Source of the DNA: Bin87 sp963665395
GTDB lineage: Bacteria > Chloroflexota > Dehalococcoidia > Lucifugimonadales > UBA3495
Direction of reading: 5' to 3'
Assembly (NCBI GenBank): GCA_963665395.2
Contig: OY762251.1
Location: forward strand, 4,402,001 to 4,466,000
Length of the DNA: 64,000 nt
Positions 8,691 to 17,241 of the stretch are shown here, in pieces. How positions within the stretch are numbered: position 1 is the first letter of the stretch; each line of letters opens with the position of its first letter. Made by a program: the position numbers and the translations under genes. The notes beneath the pieces are model-generated. The model did no database searches. It worked only from the letters and a program-made list of their open reading frames with translations, and had not been told where the DNA came from.

Positions 8691-8720
8691 TGACGACAGG
8701 ACATGATTAGCGTGTATAAT
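8691..8720 (+). promoter_or_regulatory. candidate sigma-70-type promoter
   Basis: A perfect TATAAT at 8715-8720 with TGACGA at 8691-8696, 18 bases upstream. It precedes the gene at 8768 by about 40 bases, leaving room for its GGGAGGT ribosome site. Pattern only. Confidence 0.4.
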
Positions 8721-8767
8721 CCCGGCAAAACAGGCGGGCAGACCCGCGCAAAGGGAGGTACGGAGAG

Positions 8768-9211
8768 ATGACGCAACAGGCAATGCACGCGCAAATGGGA
8801 GGGTCCACCGGGGGAGATGAGGAACTGATCTCAGCCGGCGCAGTTACCTTTGGATTGGTGTACCGGACTGGTGTGGGGGCCATGAGCGACGAGGGCATCT
8901 GCATCCACGTGTACGGCAACGACATCGAGGGAGAAGACAAGGAACTGCTGCGGTTCGACTGCTTCCGAATCGGGCCGCATTATCACTATCGCAACAAAAC
9001 GGTTGACAAAAACGAGCGCCTGGAGCTTGACTTCACCGCTGAGGGCGATCCGCTGGCCTGGACTCTGGACAAAATCCAGAACCGGCTGCCGATCATGCTG
9101 CTGCGGTGCGAGGCCGAAGCCACGGCCCGCTCGGTTGACCAGCGGGATGTCGAGGCGGCGCTGCCCCATATCGTGGCTTGGGCGGAGACCAAGACCCACA
9201 ACCGGGGTTAG
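8768..9211 (+). CDS. hypothetical soluble protein
   Basis: A 147-residue acidic protein I cannot place. A beta-rich body (GICIHVYGNDIEGEDKELLRFDCF, then HYHYRNKTVDKNERLELDF) is followed by a helical C-terminal third. The repeated HYHYRN stretch and conserved-looking DCF suggest a folded domain rather than a spurious frame. It has its own promoter-like sequence, a good ribosome site (GGGAGGT, 8754-8760) and a strong terminator directly after it, so it is a convincing monocistronic gene. Confidence 0.7.
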   Translation: MTQQAMHAQMGGSTGGDEELISAGAVTFGLVYRTGVGAMSDEGICIHVYGNDIEGEDKELLRFDCFRIGPHYHYRNKTVDKNERLELDFTAEGDPLAWTLDKIQNRLPIMLLRCEAEATARSVDQRDVEAALPHIVAWAETKTHNRG

Positions 9212-9242
9212 GTTGTAGAGGCTGCCGAAGGACGCGAAAACT

Positions 9243-9286
9243 GTCGGCGGGTTCGGCTTATGCAAAGCCGAACCCGCCGACTTTTC
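9243..9286. terminator. bidirectional rho-independent terminator
   Basis: A perfect 17-bp stem (9243-9259 with 9265-9281), 5-base loop, TTTT on the right and AAAA at 9237-9240 on the left. It lies between the convergent genes ending at 9211 and 9289 and would serve both. Confidence 0.9.
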
Positions 9287-9288
9287 AT

Positions 9289-9804
9289 CTAAGGCGCGCC
9301 GGTTGAACCGTTGCCGTTCCTGCGTTCCAGCAGTTCGAGCAGGCGGGCGTTCAGTTCCAAGTTCCGGGCCAACAAGTCGGCAATCAGTTGCTGGTTATGC
9401 TCCTGCTGAATCCTGGCGTGCTCTTGCTGAATCCTGGCCTGCTCTTGCTGAACTCTGGCCTGTTCCCGCTCAATGCGAGCGTTTTCCAAGAGCCGTTCTA
9501 CCCGGGCATTGGCCTCGGCCCGTTCTTTCTGCGCCTCAGCCCGTTCTTTCTGCATTTCCTCACGCCATAGCCGCTGATTCTCTTCATTTTGGCGCAGCTG
9601 CTGAATTGTGAAAAACATATCGAAAACCCCCACGAAGGTGGCCGCCGCCAGCGTCGCCGCCGTGTTGACCACTGCCGCCGAGAACGTCGCCGGGACTTTC
9701 TCGCCCCAGGCGATATACAGTCCCAGCGTTGTCCCCAGAACGCCGAGGGCAGCGGTCAGGGTGAGCGACAGGTAGATAATCCCGGCCCGGGTCATTTTGC
9801 TCAT
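9289..9804 (-). CDS. small membrane protein with long C-terminal coiled coil
   Basis: 171 residues: two membrane helices (about residues 6-27 and 34-56), then a highly charged helical tail of 110 residues with repeated QQEQARIQ/QQEHARIQ units (short DNA direct repeats around 9415-9470). This layout, two membrane helices plus a charged coiled coil, recurs at 16523, 17242, 30223 and 35375, although this copy lacks their C-terminal EPPP motif. ATG 9804 is chosen because the frame further upstream consists of repeat sequence. A TATAAT reads toward the gene at 9809-9814, only four bases from the ATG, so the mRNA could be leaderless. Function unknown. Confidence 0.65.
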   Translation of the reverse strand: MSKMTRAGIIYLSLTLTAALGVLGTTLGLYIAWGEKVPATFSAAVVNTAATLAAATFVGVFDMFFTIQQLRQNEENQRLWREEMQKERAEAQKERAEANARVERLLENARIEREQARVQQEQARIQQEHARIQQEHNQQLIADLLARNLELNARLLELLERRNGNGSTGAP

Positions 9805-9905
9805 TCCGATTATACTCTCTTGACGGCGACGCTTGCGTCGTCGTTTCACACTACTGATGCGCGAACGGTTATCTAAACGCGGGTTGCTTTCGTCCGCCCA
9901 ATTGG

Positions 9906-9927
9906 GTTCCCGCTTTCGCGGGAACGA
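9906..9927. repeat. REP-like palindrome (GTTCCCGC/GCGGGAAC)
   Basis: GGTTCCCGCTTTCGCGGGAAC, a short palindrome of the widespread ATTCCCGC-N-GCGGGAAT kind; related sequences are at 25341-25417 and 45709-45737. Confidence 0.7.
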
Positions 9928-10078
9928 CGGATAGGCATTGTTTAGGCATCCATTCACGCATCAGTAATGTCGCCCGCCCTGCCATACTATCAGGACACCC
10001 CACCAGCAGCGTCAGGCCCACGGCCGGTATCGACAGGCTCACCTTGACGGCAAGGTTAACGCCCGGTGCAAAATGGTT

Positions 10079-11323
10079 TCACAATAGTCCCGCCCAACCG
10101 AAAATCCAGCCCAGGACGCCGGCGCCGACAATCACCAGCGGCGCCGGGACTCGGAAAAACATCACCGACCCGAAGGCCAGCAGGGCAATCACCGCACCGG
10201 CGGCGCTGGGGTCGGCCCGCTCCCACAGCAGGAACACCACGCCCACCACCAGGCCGATGGCGGTGGCATTGACTCCCGTCAGGGCGATCCTGGCCCAGGG
10301 ATAGCGCCGCACCTGCTCCCAGAAAGGCAGCACCCCGAAGATTGCCAGTATTCCCGGCAGGAAGAGGCCCATAAAGGCCAGCAGCAGCCCGGGAACGCCG
10401 CCGGCTACCGCCCCCAGGTAAGCGCTGAAGCTGAACAGGGGACCGGGCAGGGCCAGCATCAGGGCCAACCCATCCAGGAACTGCTGTTCCGTAACCCAGC
10501 CGGGTTCCACCACCTCGGCGCTGAGCATGGGCAATACCACCTGCCCGCCGCCGAAAATCAGCGCCCCGGTGCGGTAAAAGGACTCCAGGATTTGCAGCCA
10601 GGACCAGTCCAGCGCCAGCCGCGCCAGGATCAGACCGCCCAGCAGTCCAAAGAACAGCAACAGCAGCAGGACGCCGGCCACCCGGGAAATTCCCAGGTTG
10701 TCCAGAGGTATGCTTTCCGGCCGGTCAACCGTATCGTGTCGTCGGGAGCGCAGGGCGACCGCGGTTACCAGCCCGCCCAGGGCCAGGGCAGCGGGAAAGG
10801 CCCAGGGTTGGCGCACCAGTATGGTCACCACTGCCCCCAACAGCATCAGGCCCATGGTCAGCCGCGTGTTGACCACTGCCACGCCCAGCCGCCAGGCGGC
10901 CACCGCCACCAGGGCTACCGTGGCCGGCTGCACCCCGTCCAGCCAAGTCGGGCGTCCGCCTTCGTCCAGGAAAGTCGCTACGCCCAGGCCGGCCAGGGCC
11001 ATTATCGTAGCCGCCGGATAGAGGAAGAGCAGAAAGGCCAGCAAGCCACCCAGCGGCCCGGCCCGGGCAGCGCCCACGGCCACCACCGTTTGAGTTGAGG
11101 TAGGGCCGGGCAATCCCTGTCCCAAGCCCAGCAGTTCCACGAAACGTTGTTCGTCCAGCCAGCGGCGCCGGGCCACGAAACGCTCTTGCAGCAGGGCGAT
11201 ATGGGCCTGGGGACCACCGAAGGCTATCCAACCCAAGGGCAGGAAAGCCCAAGCCACCTCGGCCAGCCGGCGGCCCAGCGAAGGAGTATGCGCAAAGCCA
11301 GGGTTTGCGGTTGTTTCTTCCAT
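10079..11323 (-). CDS. chrA: chromate transporter ChrA, two-domain type
   Basis: A 414-residue inner-membrane protein with two CHR domains. The first has FLPLGWIAFGGPQAHIALL and GLGQGLPGPTSTQTVVAVG; the second repeats the pattern with YRTGALIFGGGQVVLPML and ALPGPLFSFSAYLGA. About ten membrane helices. ChrA exports chromate by proton-coupled antiport and is often found with sulfate-type transporters. Here it starts 7 bp after the TauE/SafE gene, so the two form an operon read leftward, TauE first. Confidence 0.92.
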   Translation of the reverse strand: MEETTANPGFAHTPSLGRRLAEVAWAFLPLGWIAFGGPQAHIALLQERFVARRRWLDEQRFVELLGLGQGLPGPTSTQTVVAVGAARAGPLGGLLAFLLFLYPAATIMALAGLGVATFLDEGGRPTWLDGVQPATVALVAVAAWRLGVAVVNTRLTMGLMLLGAVVTILVRQPWAFPAALALGGLVTAVALRSRRHDTVDRPESIPLDNLGISRVAGVLLLLLFFGLLGGLILARLALDWSWLQILESFYRTGALIFGGGQVVLPMLSAEVVEPGWVTEQQFLDGLALMLALPGPLFSFSAYLGAVAGGVPGLLLAFMGLFLPGILAIFGVLPFWEQVRRYPWARIALTGVNATAIGLVVGVVFLLWERADPSAAGAVIALLAFGSVMFFRVPAPLVIVGAGVLGWIFGWAGLL

Positions 11324-11330
11324 CTACGAC

Positions 11331-12173
11331 TCAGAACAGCACGCTTGCCGCTCGCCAGAGCATCATGCAGCCGGATGCGGTGAGCAGGGAGCCCATGACC
11401 AGCAGCAACAGGTTGACGCTGATCCGGCCCGTGAACTTGGCGCCCATATAGCTGCCCACTACTGCCGGCGCCAACAATATTATTAAGAGTGGCAGGTCCG
11501 GACGGGTATGCAGCATATGGCCCAACCAGCCCAGCGCTCCCATGGTCATGCCGATGAACAGGTTGCTGCCGGCGGCGATTCGTGGGTCAACCCGCAGCAC
11601 CCTGATAATCAGCGGGAGCCTGACGGAACCCAGCACCAAGCCGATGGCGCCGGCCAGCAAGCCGATCCCAAAGCTCGCGCCGGCTCCACCGACGGTTCGC
11701 GCAATCGTGAATTGCCCCGCCGATCCCTCCAGCTGATCGTCTGTCGGCCGATCTGAGCGGGCATCACGGCGTCGCTGGCGCGCCAGCATGACCAGCTCAA
11801 CGCCCTGCCACAGGATGAGGCCGCCGGCCAGCGCGATGAGCAGGTTGGTCGGCGCTTGATTGCTGAAGTAACCGCCCAGGAACCCGGCGACAAACGCCGG
11901 CACGCCGATTATCACGACCAAGGGAATTTTGATCCGTCCGTCTCGGAAGTGGCGATAACTGCCGGTAATGCCAACCGCGCTGCTCACAAAAATGTTCGCG
12001 CTGGCGGCCACGGGCAGGGGCACGCCCAGCATCAGCATCGCCGGCAGGCGCATGGTGCCCAAAGACAAACCGATCAACCCGCCCAGCAGACCGATGACCA
12101 GCGACAGCACCAGCAGCAATGCGGCCAGCCAGACGGCCAGATTTGAGGGCAATCCGAAGTCGGAGAGAAGCAT
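11331..12173 (-). CDS. TauE/SafE family sulfite exporter-like permease
   Basis: 280 residues, about eight membrane helices in two homologous halves: GLLGGLIGLSLGTMRLPAML in the first and LLAGAIGLVLGSVRLPLIIR in the second, each carrying the family G-rich helix and RLP turn. TauE/SafE proteins move sulfite, sulfoacetate or related organic anions. GGGAGGT precedes ATG 12173. Its tight coupling with chrA (7-bp gap) suggests joint handling of oxyanions, which is inference. Confidence 0.88.
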   Translation of the reverse strand: MLLSDFGLPSNLAVWLAALLLVLSLVIGLLGGLIGLSLGTMRLPAMLMLGVPLPVAASANIFVSSAVGITGSYRHFRDGRIKIPLVVIIGVPAFVAGFLGGYFSNQAPTNLLIALAGGLILWQGVELVMLARQRRRDARSDRPTDDQLEGSAGQFTIARTVGGAGASFGIGLLAGAIGLVLGSVRLPLIIRVLRVDPRIAAGSNLFIGMTMGALGWLGHMLHTRPDLPLLIILLAPAVVGSYMGAKFTGRISVNLLLLVMGSLLTASGCMMLWRAASVLF

Positions 12174-12221
12174 CGGCGCACCTCCCGATTCGACCCGGAG
12201 CTATGCCGAATAGATTGCCCG

Positions 12222-13274
12222 TCAGGGCTGACCCACCGCGTCGGAGACGCCGACTTCCTCCATCAGCTCCGTGATTTGCCGCCAGGTCTCATCCTCGATG
12301 AAGATGCCGTTTTCGCGGCGTTGCAGCTCGGTGCGGTATTCGATTTCGCCGGGGTAATAGACTTCGCTGAAACCGGGGGCCGGTGGCGAGGTTTTGACGA
12401 ACTCGGCGAACTCGGTCATCTCCTGCTTGAAGTCCTCCAGGGGGCGGAACTTGGCAACGTCGAACACGGCGAGGAAACAGCCGTCGTTGTGGCGGGCCTG
12501 GGGGTCGATGCCGAAACCGAGGCCGGTGAGCAGGCCGGAGAACATTTCCACCATGAAGGACAGTCCAAACCCCTTGTGTCCCTGGTCGGCGCCCACGGGC
12601 AGGATGGCCCCGCCGGCGGCGTAGTCGTTGGGGTCGTTGGTCGGGTTGCCGTCCTTATCGACAATCCAGCCGGTGGGGACCGGTTCGCCGCGGTTGCGGG
12701 CCAGGCTGATTTTGCCGGCGGCCACGGCGCTGGTCGCCATGTCCAGCAACACCTGTCCCGGCAGGTTGCTGGGGACGCCGATGCAGATGGGGTTGGTACC
12801 CAGGCGACGGGCGCGGCCGCCAAAGGGGGCTACGGCCTTGGGGCCGGCGCCGGAGTCGGCGGTGAGGATGGCGATCATGCCCTCCTGGGCGCAGATGGTG
12901 GGATAGTCGCCCAGGCGTCCGATGTGGCTCTGGCGGCGGATGGTGAAGGCGGCGACGCCGGATTGTTTGGCCTTGTCAATTGCCATGCGCGTCGCCTTCT
13001 CGGTAACGACGAAACCGAAGCCCCAGTGACCATCGACAACGGCGGTGGTGGGCGTCTCGCTGAGCACTTCAAAGGGCGCGCCGGGTACGATATGCCCCCG
13101 GTCGATGCGCTCGCAGTACTCAGGGATGTGGATGACGCCGTGGGAGTCGTGGCCGACCAGGTTGGCCTTGACCTGGTGGGCGGCGACGATTTCGGCCTCT
13201 TCAGGCGGCGTGCCCTTGGCCACGTAAATGTGATAGGCGGCCTTTTCCAGGTATTCAGGGGTGAAGACGGGCAT
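12222..13274 (-). CDS. Ldh family NAD(P)-dependent oxidoreductase (malate/L-lactate/ureidoglycolate dehydrogenase type)
   Basis: 350 residues. Family marks in order: NLVGHDSHGVIHIPEYCERI (substrate His), TRMAIDKAKQSGVAAFTIR, then GPKAVAPFGGRARRLGTNPICIGVP and DMATSAVAAGKI, and KGFGLSFMVEMFSGLLTG. These enzymes reduce or oxidise 2-hydroxy acids such as malate, sulfolactate or ureidoglycolate. An allantoinase-like gene sits 8 kb away, so ureidoglycolate is conceivable but unproven. GGAGG lies 5 bases before ATG 13274. Confidence 0.9.
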   Translation of the reverse strand: MPVFTPEYLEKAAYHIYVAKGTPPEEAEIVAAHQVKANLVGHDSHGVIHIPEYCERIDRGHIVPGAPFEVLSETPTTAVVDGHWGFGFVVTEKATRMAIDKAKQSGVAAFTIRRQSHIGRLGDYPTICAQEGMIAILTADSGAGPKAVAPFGGRARRLGTNPICIGVPSNLPGQVLLDMATSAVAAGKISLARNRGEPVPTGWIVDKDGNPTNDPNDYAAGGAILPVGADQGHKGFGLSFMVEMFSGLLTGLGFGIDPQARHNDGCFLAVFDVAKFRPLEDFKQEMTEFAEFVKTSPPAPGFSEVYYPGEIEYRTELQRRENGIFIEDETWRQITELMEEVGVSDAVGQP

Positions 13275-13343
13275 GGGGGCCTCCGTGGGAATTATTGGTG
13301 TGGATGGACGGGATGAGGGGGATTTTAGCAGGAAAATCGCCCG

Positions 13344-13911
13344 TCAAACGGACAGCAGTCGCTGGACCTCCCGGCAGAAACGGTCGAAAGATTGAGAGCG
13401 GCTGCGGGCAAGAGGGATGTCGATGACGCGGGAGAATAACGCCTGATCACCTGTTTCCTTGTAACTCCTGCCCAGCACATTTCGCGCCAACCACCTTTTG
13501 GCATTTCTAGTTTCCTCAATGTTTGACGGAACATCAAAAACGGCGCTGGAACCGGCATGAAGAGCGATTGATTCCGAACTGGCGATGAACCAACTCTCGT
13601 ACTCTTGGTCTGCTACGTTGACCGAAGCCAGGTTGTCGGGAAAGCGATCTACCAACCGCTGCAACAATTGAGGACCAAGTTCGGCGGGGCAGCTATCGTC
13701 GGCGTCCAACACGACGATTAACTTTGCCGAAGGTCCGCCGTCTCCGATAGCAATTGCGGCGTAACGCTCCAGTTCGCCATCCACATTCACCAAAGTACCC
13801 CAAGGAACCCGGATTGGCCTGACAATGATCGGGTACACATCAGACTCGATAGCGGCAAGCACAGGGTTGAGCAATACTCGGAGCGCTTCCTATTCTCCGT
13901 GTCCTTCTATT
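13344..13911 (-). pseudogene. DUF4276 protein, broken by nonsense mutation and insertion
   Basis: The conserved DUF4276 opening, IEGHGE followed by EALRVLLNPVLAAIE, reads through 13910-13850, but a TAG interrupts it between GHGE and EALR and the gene is cut at 13912 by the end of a DDE insertion sequence, removing the start. The rest, with LIVVLDADDSCPAELGP and DQEYESWFIAS, is intact to the stop at 13344. DUF4276 proteins are usually encoded directly after an AAA ATPase and the pair behaves like an OLD/abortive-infection type defence module; the ATPase remnant lies on the far side of the insertion. Confidence 0.85.
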
Positions 13912-14025
13912 AACCATTGGTGCTGGTTTGAGTGGATTTTGAAAATGCCACGAGGTTCCACTATGCTGTGAGTTGACACTCTCCACAGCGGAGGAACCCC
14001 GTGAACATCGTCGATTTTATCACCG

Positions 14026-14046
14026 ACCCCGTATCCAGTACGGGGT
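14026..14046. repeat. short palindrome inside transposase (ACCCCGTA/TACGGGGT)
   Basis: Perfect 8-bp arms around TCCAG. It sits a few codons after the transposase start. The same palindrome is at 39237-39257 in copy 2, so it predates the duplication of the element. Confidence 0.75.
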
Positions 14047-14161
14047 GACGTTACTGTACTGCCAGATAGACGACGCCTTGAGCGACGCTCCCCAGCATCC
14101 CCAGGCTGTCCTATCGATCAGCGAGTTGGTTACCATCGGCGTCCTCTACGCCATCAAGAAC

Positions 14162-14188
14162 AGCCTGCCCCGTGCTTGACACGGGGTC
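14162..14188. repeat. 27-bp hairpin insert, CTTGA-loop class
   Basis: AGCCTGCCCC, GTG, loop CTTGA, CAC, GGGG TC. Removing these 27 bases joins IKN to a continuous RRRFHAWLKDNY. The loop supplies an in-frame TGA stop. Confidence 0.75.
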
Positions 14189-14227
14189 AGCCGCCGCCGC
14201 TTCCATGCTTGGCTCAAAGACAACTAT

Positions 14228-14254
14228 AGCCTGCCCCTGGCTTGAACAGGGGGC
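14228..14254. repeat. 27-bp hairpin insert, CTTGA-loop class
   Basis: AGCCTGCCCC, TG, loop GCTTGAA, CA, GGGG GC. It is the same length and shares the first ten bases and the loop with the insert at 14162, but its stem bases differ in a paired way (GTG/CAC versus TG/CA). Removal joins DNY to DLFP in frame. Confidence 0.75.
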
Positions 14255-14265
14255 GACCTGTTCCC

Positions 14266-14280
14266 TCCGCCTGCGGCGGA
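14266..14280. repeat. 15-bp micro-palindrome TCCGCC-TGC-GGCGGA
   Basis: Excising 11 bases (14266-14276) restores DLFPGPERSRLFRRL in one frame. Equivalent palindromes are at 14680-14694, 18110-18124, 18521-18535, 40524-40538, 40961-40975 and 41393-41407, all inside transposase genes. Confidence 0.7.
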
Positions 14281-14903
14281 CCCGAACGCAGCCGCCTCTT
14301 CCGCCGGCTGGACCGGCCGCTTCCTGGCCCCGCCCACCGTCCTGGGGGTGGCCGACAGCTACGGCGTCGGATCTTTGACCAATCACTGGGCCATCCGGTG
14401 CGCTCCGGGCGGAACCGGCACCAGGTGGGCAAGCGGGGCAAGTCCAATCATCGCTGGATCCGGGGCGGCAAACTCGGCATCGCGCTCAACCAGTTGGGGC
14501 TGGTGGTCGATTGGGACTGCGCCACCGCCCCGATTTTTGACCAGTCCGCACGATCAGCGGTTCCTGCCCCTGCTGGCCAACTACGACGGCGCGATGATCG
14601 TCCTGACCGACACCGGGTTTCACCGGGCGAAAGGGGATCCGCCAACGTGAAAATCTGCAAACGCGGTCAATGGAACGTGTCCGCCGGAGGCGGATGGAAA
14701 CCACCTTCTCCATGATGACTACAGTGTGGGGCAGCAAGGTGATGCGACATAACACCTGGAAAGGGTTTGAGGCTCACTTGAGTTACCTGATGGCTGCCTT
14801 CAACATACTGACGCAGTGGCATGGGCTGGAACCGGATGACAACGGACGCATCCACCGCTCCATTGCTCACTGCACCCTCTGACACTAACTAGCGCCAACG
14901 GTT

Positions 14904-15415
14904 CATACGCCGGACCGAAGTCGTCAATGTTGCTGGCAATGACCAGAAAAGGGCGGTCGGAAGGCATTTGCGGCAACGGTAAAGCTACGTTTGTATTAAC
15001 AATTTCCCCTGCTTTTACTTCAAAACTAGCCGGCTCGCCAACACTGTCAGCCGGGTAGATTTCGCAAATCTCTCTGCTGATCACGAAGGAACGTTTGTCC
15101 CCCCGAGCTTATTTCAAAACCGTAGCGTCCCCGTTGCAAGTTGTCCGGCAAGATAAAATGCAACTCTATGCCAAGGCTGTTGGTCCGTTCCGGAGAACGG
15201 CGCATTACCTCAGCGAGGCCGTGCCTCGCTCTCAAAGCCCGGTGCATAGGCATCAGCAGCGCGTCGCTGACCAGCGACAACGCATCCAGGAAATTGCTCT
15301 TGCCGGAGCCGTTGGGGCCTACCAGAATACCCAGCGGCCCCAGCTTCACGTCGCAACGGGCGATGCTCTTGTAGTTCCGCAGTTTGACGCGGGTTATGAA
15401 CGGTGGCTTGGGCAT
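14904..15415 (-). pseudogene. AAA family ATPase, N-terminal part, frameshifted and truncated
   Basis: From ATG 15415 the product reads MPKPPFITRVKLRNYKSIAR, then the Walker A VGPNGSGKSNFLDALSLVSDA, as in RecF/OLD-like ATPases. A one-base shift near 15085 moves the frame to VISREICEIYPADSVGEPAS, which continues to the insertion sequence at 14903 after about 170 residues; the C-terminal half with Walker B is gone. Gene order with DUF4276 downstream is the usual pairing of a defence-type module. The 126 bp next to the element (14904-15029) are duplicated at 41617-41742. Confidence 0.85.
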
Positions 15416-15515
15416 TTTCTGCTCTTCCGATCCTGTTCCATTATAGCCTCATTTGCCGGCCCGCCGCCGCGCCATTACACTGCCGTCGTTACCATTGCCA
15501 TGCGGAGGGAACCCT

Positions 15516-16550
15516 ATGAAAGCCATCTATATCAACGAGACCGGCGGCACCGATGTGTTGACCTATGGCGACCGGCCGGAGCCGGAGATTGCGCCGGGCG
15601 AGATCCTGATTCGCGTCGGCGGCAGCGCGCTGAACCACCTGGACCTGAACCTGCGGGCCGGCAACTGCCGGCGTTTTCCGCATATCCTGGGCTGTGACCT
15701 GGCCGGCGAGGTGGTTCAGATCAGCCCCGACGCCGGAACTGAGCTGAAAGTGGGCGACCGGGTGCTGGTGGACAACCGGGTGAAGTGCGGCAGCATCAAC
15801 CTATGCGAGCATTGCGCTTCCGGGCATGACCAGTGGTGCACCCGCCAGCAGCGCATCGGCGTTGACCTGGACGGCGGCCACGCCGAGTACGTCGTCGCGC
15901 CGGCCATCAACGCCTACACCATACCCGACGAGATGTCCTTCGCGGAGGCGGCGGCGCTGCCCATCGCTCTGCATACGTCATGGCACTGCCTCATCACGCA
16001 GGCCAAATTGCAGCCCTGGGACGACGTGCTGGTGCAGGCGGCCGGCTCCGGCGTGGGCAGCATGGGCATCCAGATTGCCAAGATGATGGGCTGCCGGGTC
16101 ATCACCACCGCCGGCAACGACTGGAAACTGGAGGAGGCGAAGAAGTGGGGCGCGGACGAGGTCATCAACTACCGGGAGGTAGACAGCGTCAGCGAGCGAG
16201 TGAAGGCGCTCACCGACGGACAGGGCGTTGACGTGGTGTACGACTGCGTGGGCGCGGACGTGTGGCACGAGAATATGCTGTGCCTGAAGCAGGAGGGGCG
16301 GTTGGTCATCACCGGCGTTACGTCAGGCAGCCGGACGCCCATGGACTTGTCCATCCTGCACGGTAAGCCTCTGCACCTGATGGGCAGCGGCGGGCGCAGT
16401 CGCCGCACCATGGCCGACGCTATGAAAATGGTGCAACAAGGCGCGCTGCGCGGCATCGTGGGCCGCACCTTCCCCCTGGACGGCGTAGCCGAAGCGCACC
16501 AAGTGATGCACGACCGGGACTTTTACGGCAAGCTGGTGATTGAGCATTGA
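15516..16550 (+). CDS. zinc-dependent MDR alcohol dehydrogenase family protein
   Basis: 344 residues. N-terminal GroES-like domain with GSALNHLDLNLRAG and HILGCDLAGEV, four structural zinc Cys (91, 97, 100, 108 in KCGSINLCEHCASGHDQWC), and Rossmann motif AAGSGVGSMG at 175-184. The structural zinc loop is present, while the exact catalytic zinc ligands are less clear. ATG 15516 is preceded by GGAGGG. It is divergent from the broken ATPase and converges, with 28 bp overlap, on the membrane-protein gene at 16523. Substrate unknown. Confidence 0.9.
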   Translation: MKAIYINETGGTDVLTYGDRPEPEIAPGEILIRVGGSALNHLDLNLRAGNCRRFPHILGCDLAGEVVQISPDAGTELKVGDRVLVDNRVKCGSINLCEHCASGHDQWCTRQQRIGVDLDGGHAEYVVAPAINAYTIPDEMSFAEAAALPIALHTSWHCLITQAKLQPWDDVLVQAAGSGVGSMGIQIAKMMGCRVITTAGNDWKLEEAKKWGADEVINYREVDSVSERVKALTDGQGVDVVYDCVGADVWHENMLCLKQEGRLVITGVTSGSRTPMDLSILHGKPLHLMGSGGRSRRTMADAMKMVQQGALRGIVGRTFPLDGVAEAHQVMHDRDFYGKLVIEH

Positions 16551-16921
16551 TACTCTCCGGGCGGCGGTTCCTCAAACCGCTCGCCCCGGGCCTCGGCTTC
16601 TAGGCGTCGCCGGTTCCACTCCTGCCAGCGCTGTAGCATTTCCAGGCGGCCGACCTGGATGCCTTCTTCCCGGCCCTCTTGCAAGCCCGCTTCGTATCTT
16701 CGCTTCAGAAAACTTTCGGCCAGCATGGCTATGCCCTCCACTATTACCACCGCGTGGGCGGTGGACATTATGATCAGCGCCGTGGCCAGCGCCGCCGCTT
16801 CCAGCAGCGTCAGCTCGTCCGTCCGCAGGCCCTGCCAGTATAGCAGGGCCAAGCCGCCGAGGTACTGGACCAGGAACAGGCCCAGGAACCATAGTTCACG
16901 GCCTTTCGTTACCGCCGGCAT
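16523..16921 (-). CDS. small membrane protein with C-terminal RYEAGLQEGREEG/EPPP tail, copy A
   Basis: 132 residues: two membrane helices (about 12-30 and 40-62), then a charged tail KRRYEAGLQEGREEGIQVG, WQEWNRRRLEAEARGERF and EEPPPGE. A near copy is at 17242. Here the stop TAG of copy B is TAT, so the protein runs nine residues further and overlaps the end of the alcohol dehydrogenase. GGAGG precedes ATG 16921. The same tail pattern occurs at 30223 and 35375. No function known. Confidence 0.65.
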   Translation of the reverse strand: MPAVTKGRELWFLGLFLVQYLGGLALLYWQGLRTDELTLLEAAALATALIIMSTAHAVVIVEGIAMLAESFLKRRYEAGLQEGREEGIQVGRLEMLQRWQEWNRRRLEAEARGERFEEPPPGEYQCSITSLP

Positions 16922-17041
16922 TCCCGCCTCCGTTCTACTCTACTCCAGCGCCTGGCCTTGCTTCCTGGCATCCATCCCGCCAGGAACGCCGGCGCATGAT
17001 AGAACGCAAGTTCCATTAGTGTCAAGCGGGCTGGCCGCGAC
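16554..17041. repeat. direct repeat A of about 490 bp
   Basis: Contains the membrane-protein gene and 110 bp upstream of it. Nearly identical to 17244-17744, which has 12 extra bases within the EGR-coding part and a few substitutions. A recent tandem duplication separated by a 200-bp spacer. Confidence 0.85.
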
Positions 17042-17044
17042 CCA

Positions 17045-17155
17045 ATTGTCAGAATCAGGATTCACCCGATTTTAGGATTGGCAGGATTGGGTTGGCTGTT
17101 GCCGGGATGGCCCAATCCTGCCAATCCCCTAATCCCGAAAGTCCTGATGTTGACG
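17045..17155. repeat. inverted repeat with AGGATTGGCAGGATTGGG arms
   Basis: Left arm runs from GTCAGAATCAGGATT to GGCAGGATTGGG; the right arm is its reverse complement from CCCAATCCTGCC to TCCTGATGTTGAC, around a 19-base centre. It fills most of the spacer between the two direct repeats. A half copy (TTGTCAGAATCAGGAT) is at 59169. Confidence 0.75.
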
Positions 17156-17241
17156 ACGACACCCCCTACTCATCCGCCGCTATGTGCAGCTGCCTGGTCC
17201 GGCTTGGCACCAGGTCCCTCCAGGCGTTGCTGCCGTTTTTG

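Larger units (their letters stand above)
13999..14882 (+). pseudogene. DDE transposase remnant, copy 1
   Basis: Translated pieces in several frames form one transposase: GTG 14001 start (MNIVDFITD), YCQIDDALSDAPQHPQAVLS, FHAWLKDNY, ERSRLFRRL, VLGVADSYG (first Asp), GKSNHRWI, GLVVDWDC (second Asp), METTFSMMTTVWG (Glu) and a terminal HGLEPDDNGRIHRSIAHC. Frame is lost at every short palindrome (14026, 14162, 14228, 14266, 14680). Dead gene; the palindromes look like later insertions. Confidence 0.85.
13912..14903. mobile_element. DDE insertion sequence, copy 1 (about 992 bp)
   Basis: Ends are inverted repeats: left AACCATTGGTGCTGGTTTG, right (read inward) AACCGTTGGCGCTAGTTAG. A second copy at 39123-41616 shares both ends and, without its nested IS66, is 18 bp longer because copy 1 lost 17 bp near 14310 and 1 bp near 14650. 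Flanks differ (DUF4276 on the left, ATPase on the right), so no target duplication can be read and an associated deletion is likely. Family not assigned; transposase resembles IS4/IS982-like DDE enzymes. Confidence 0.85.
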
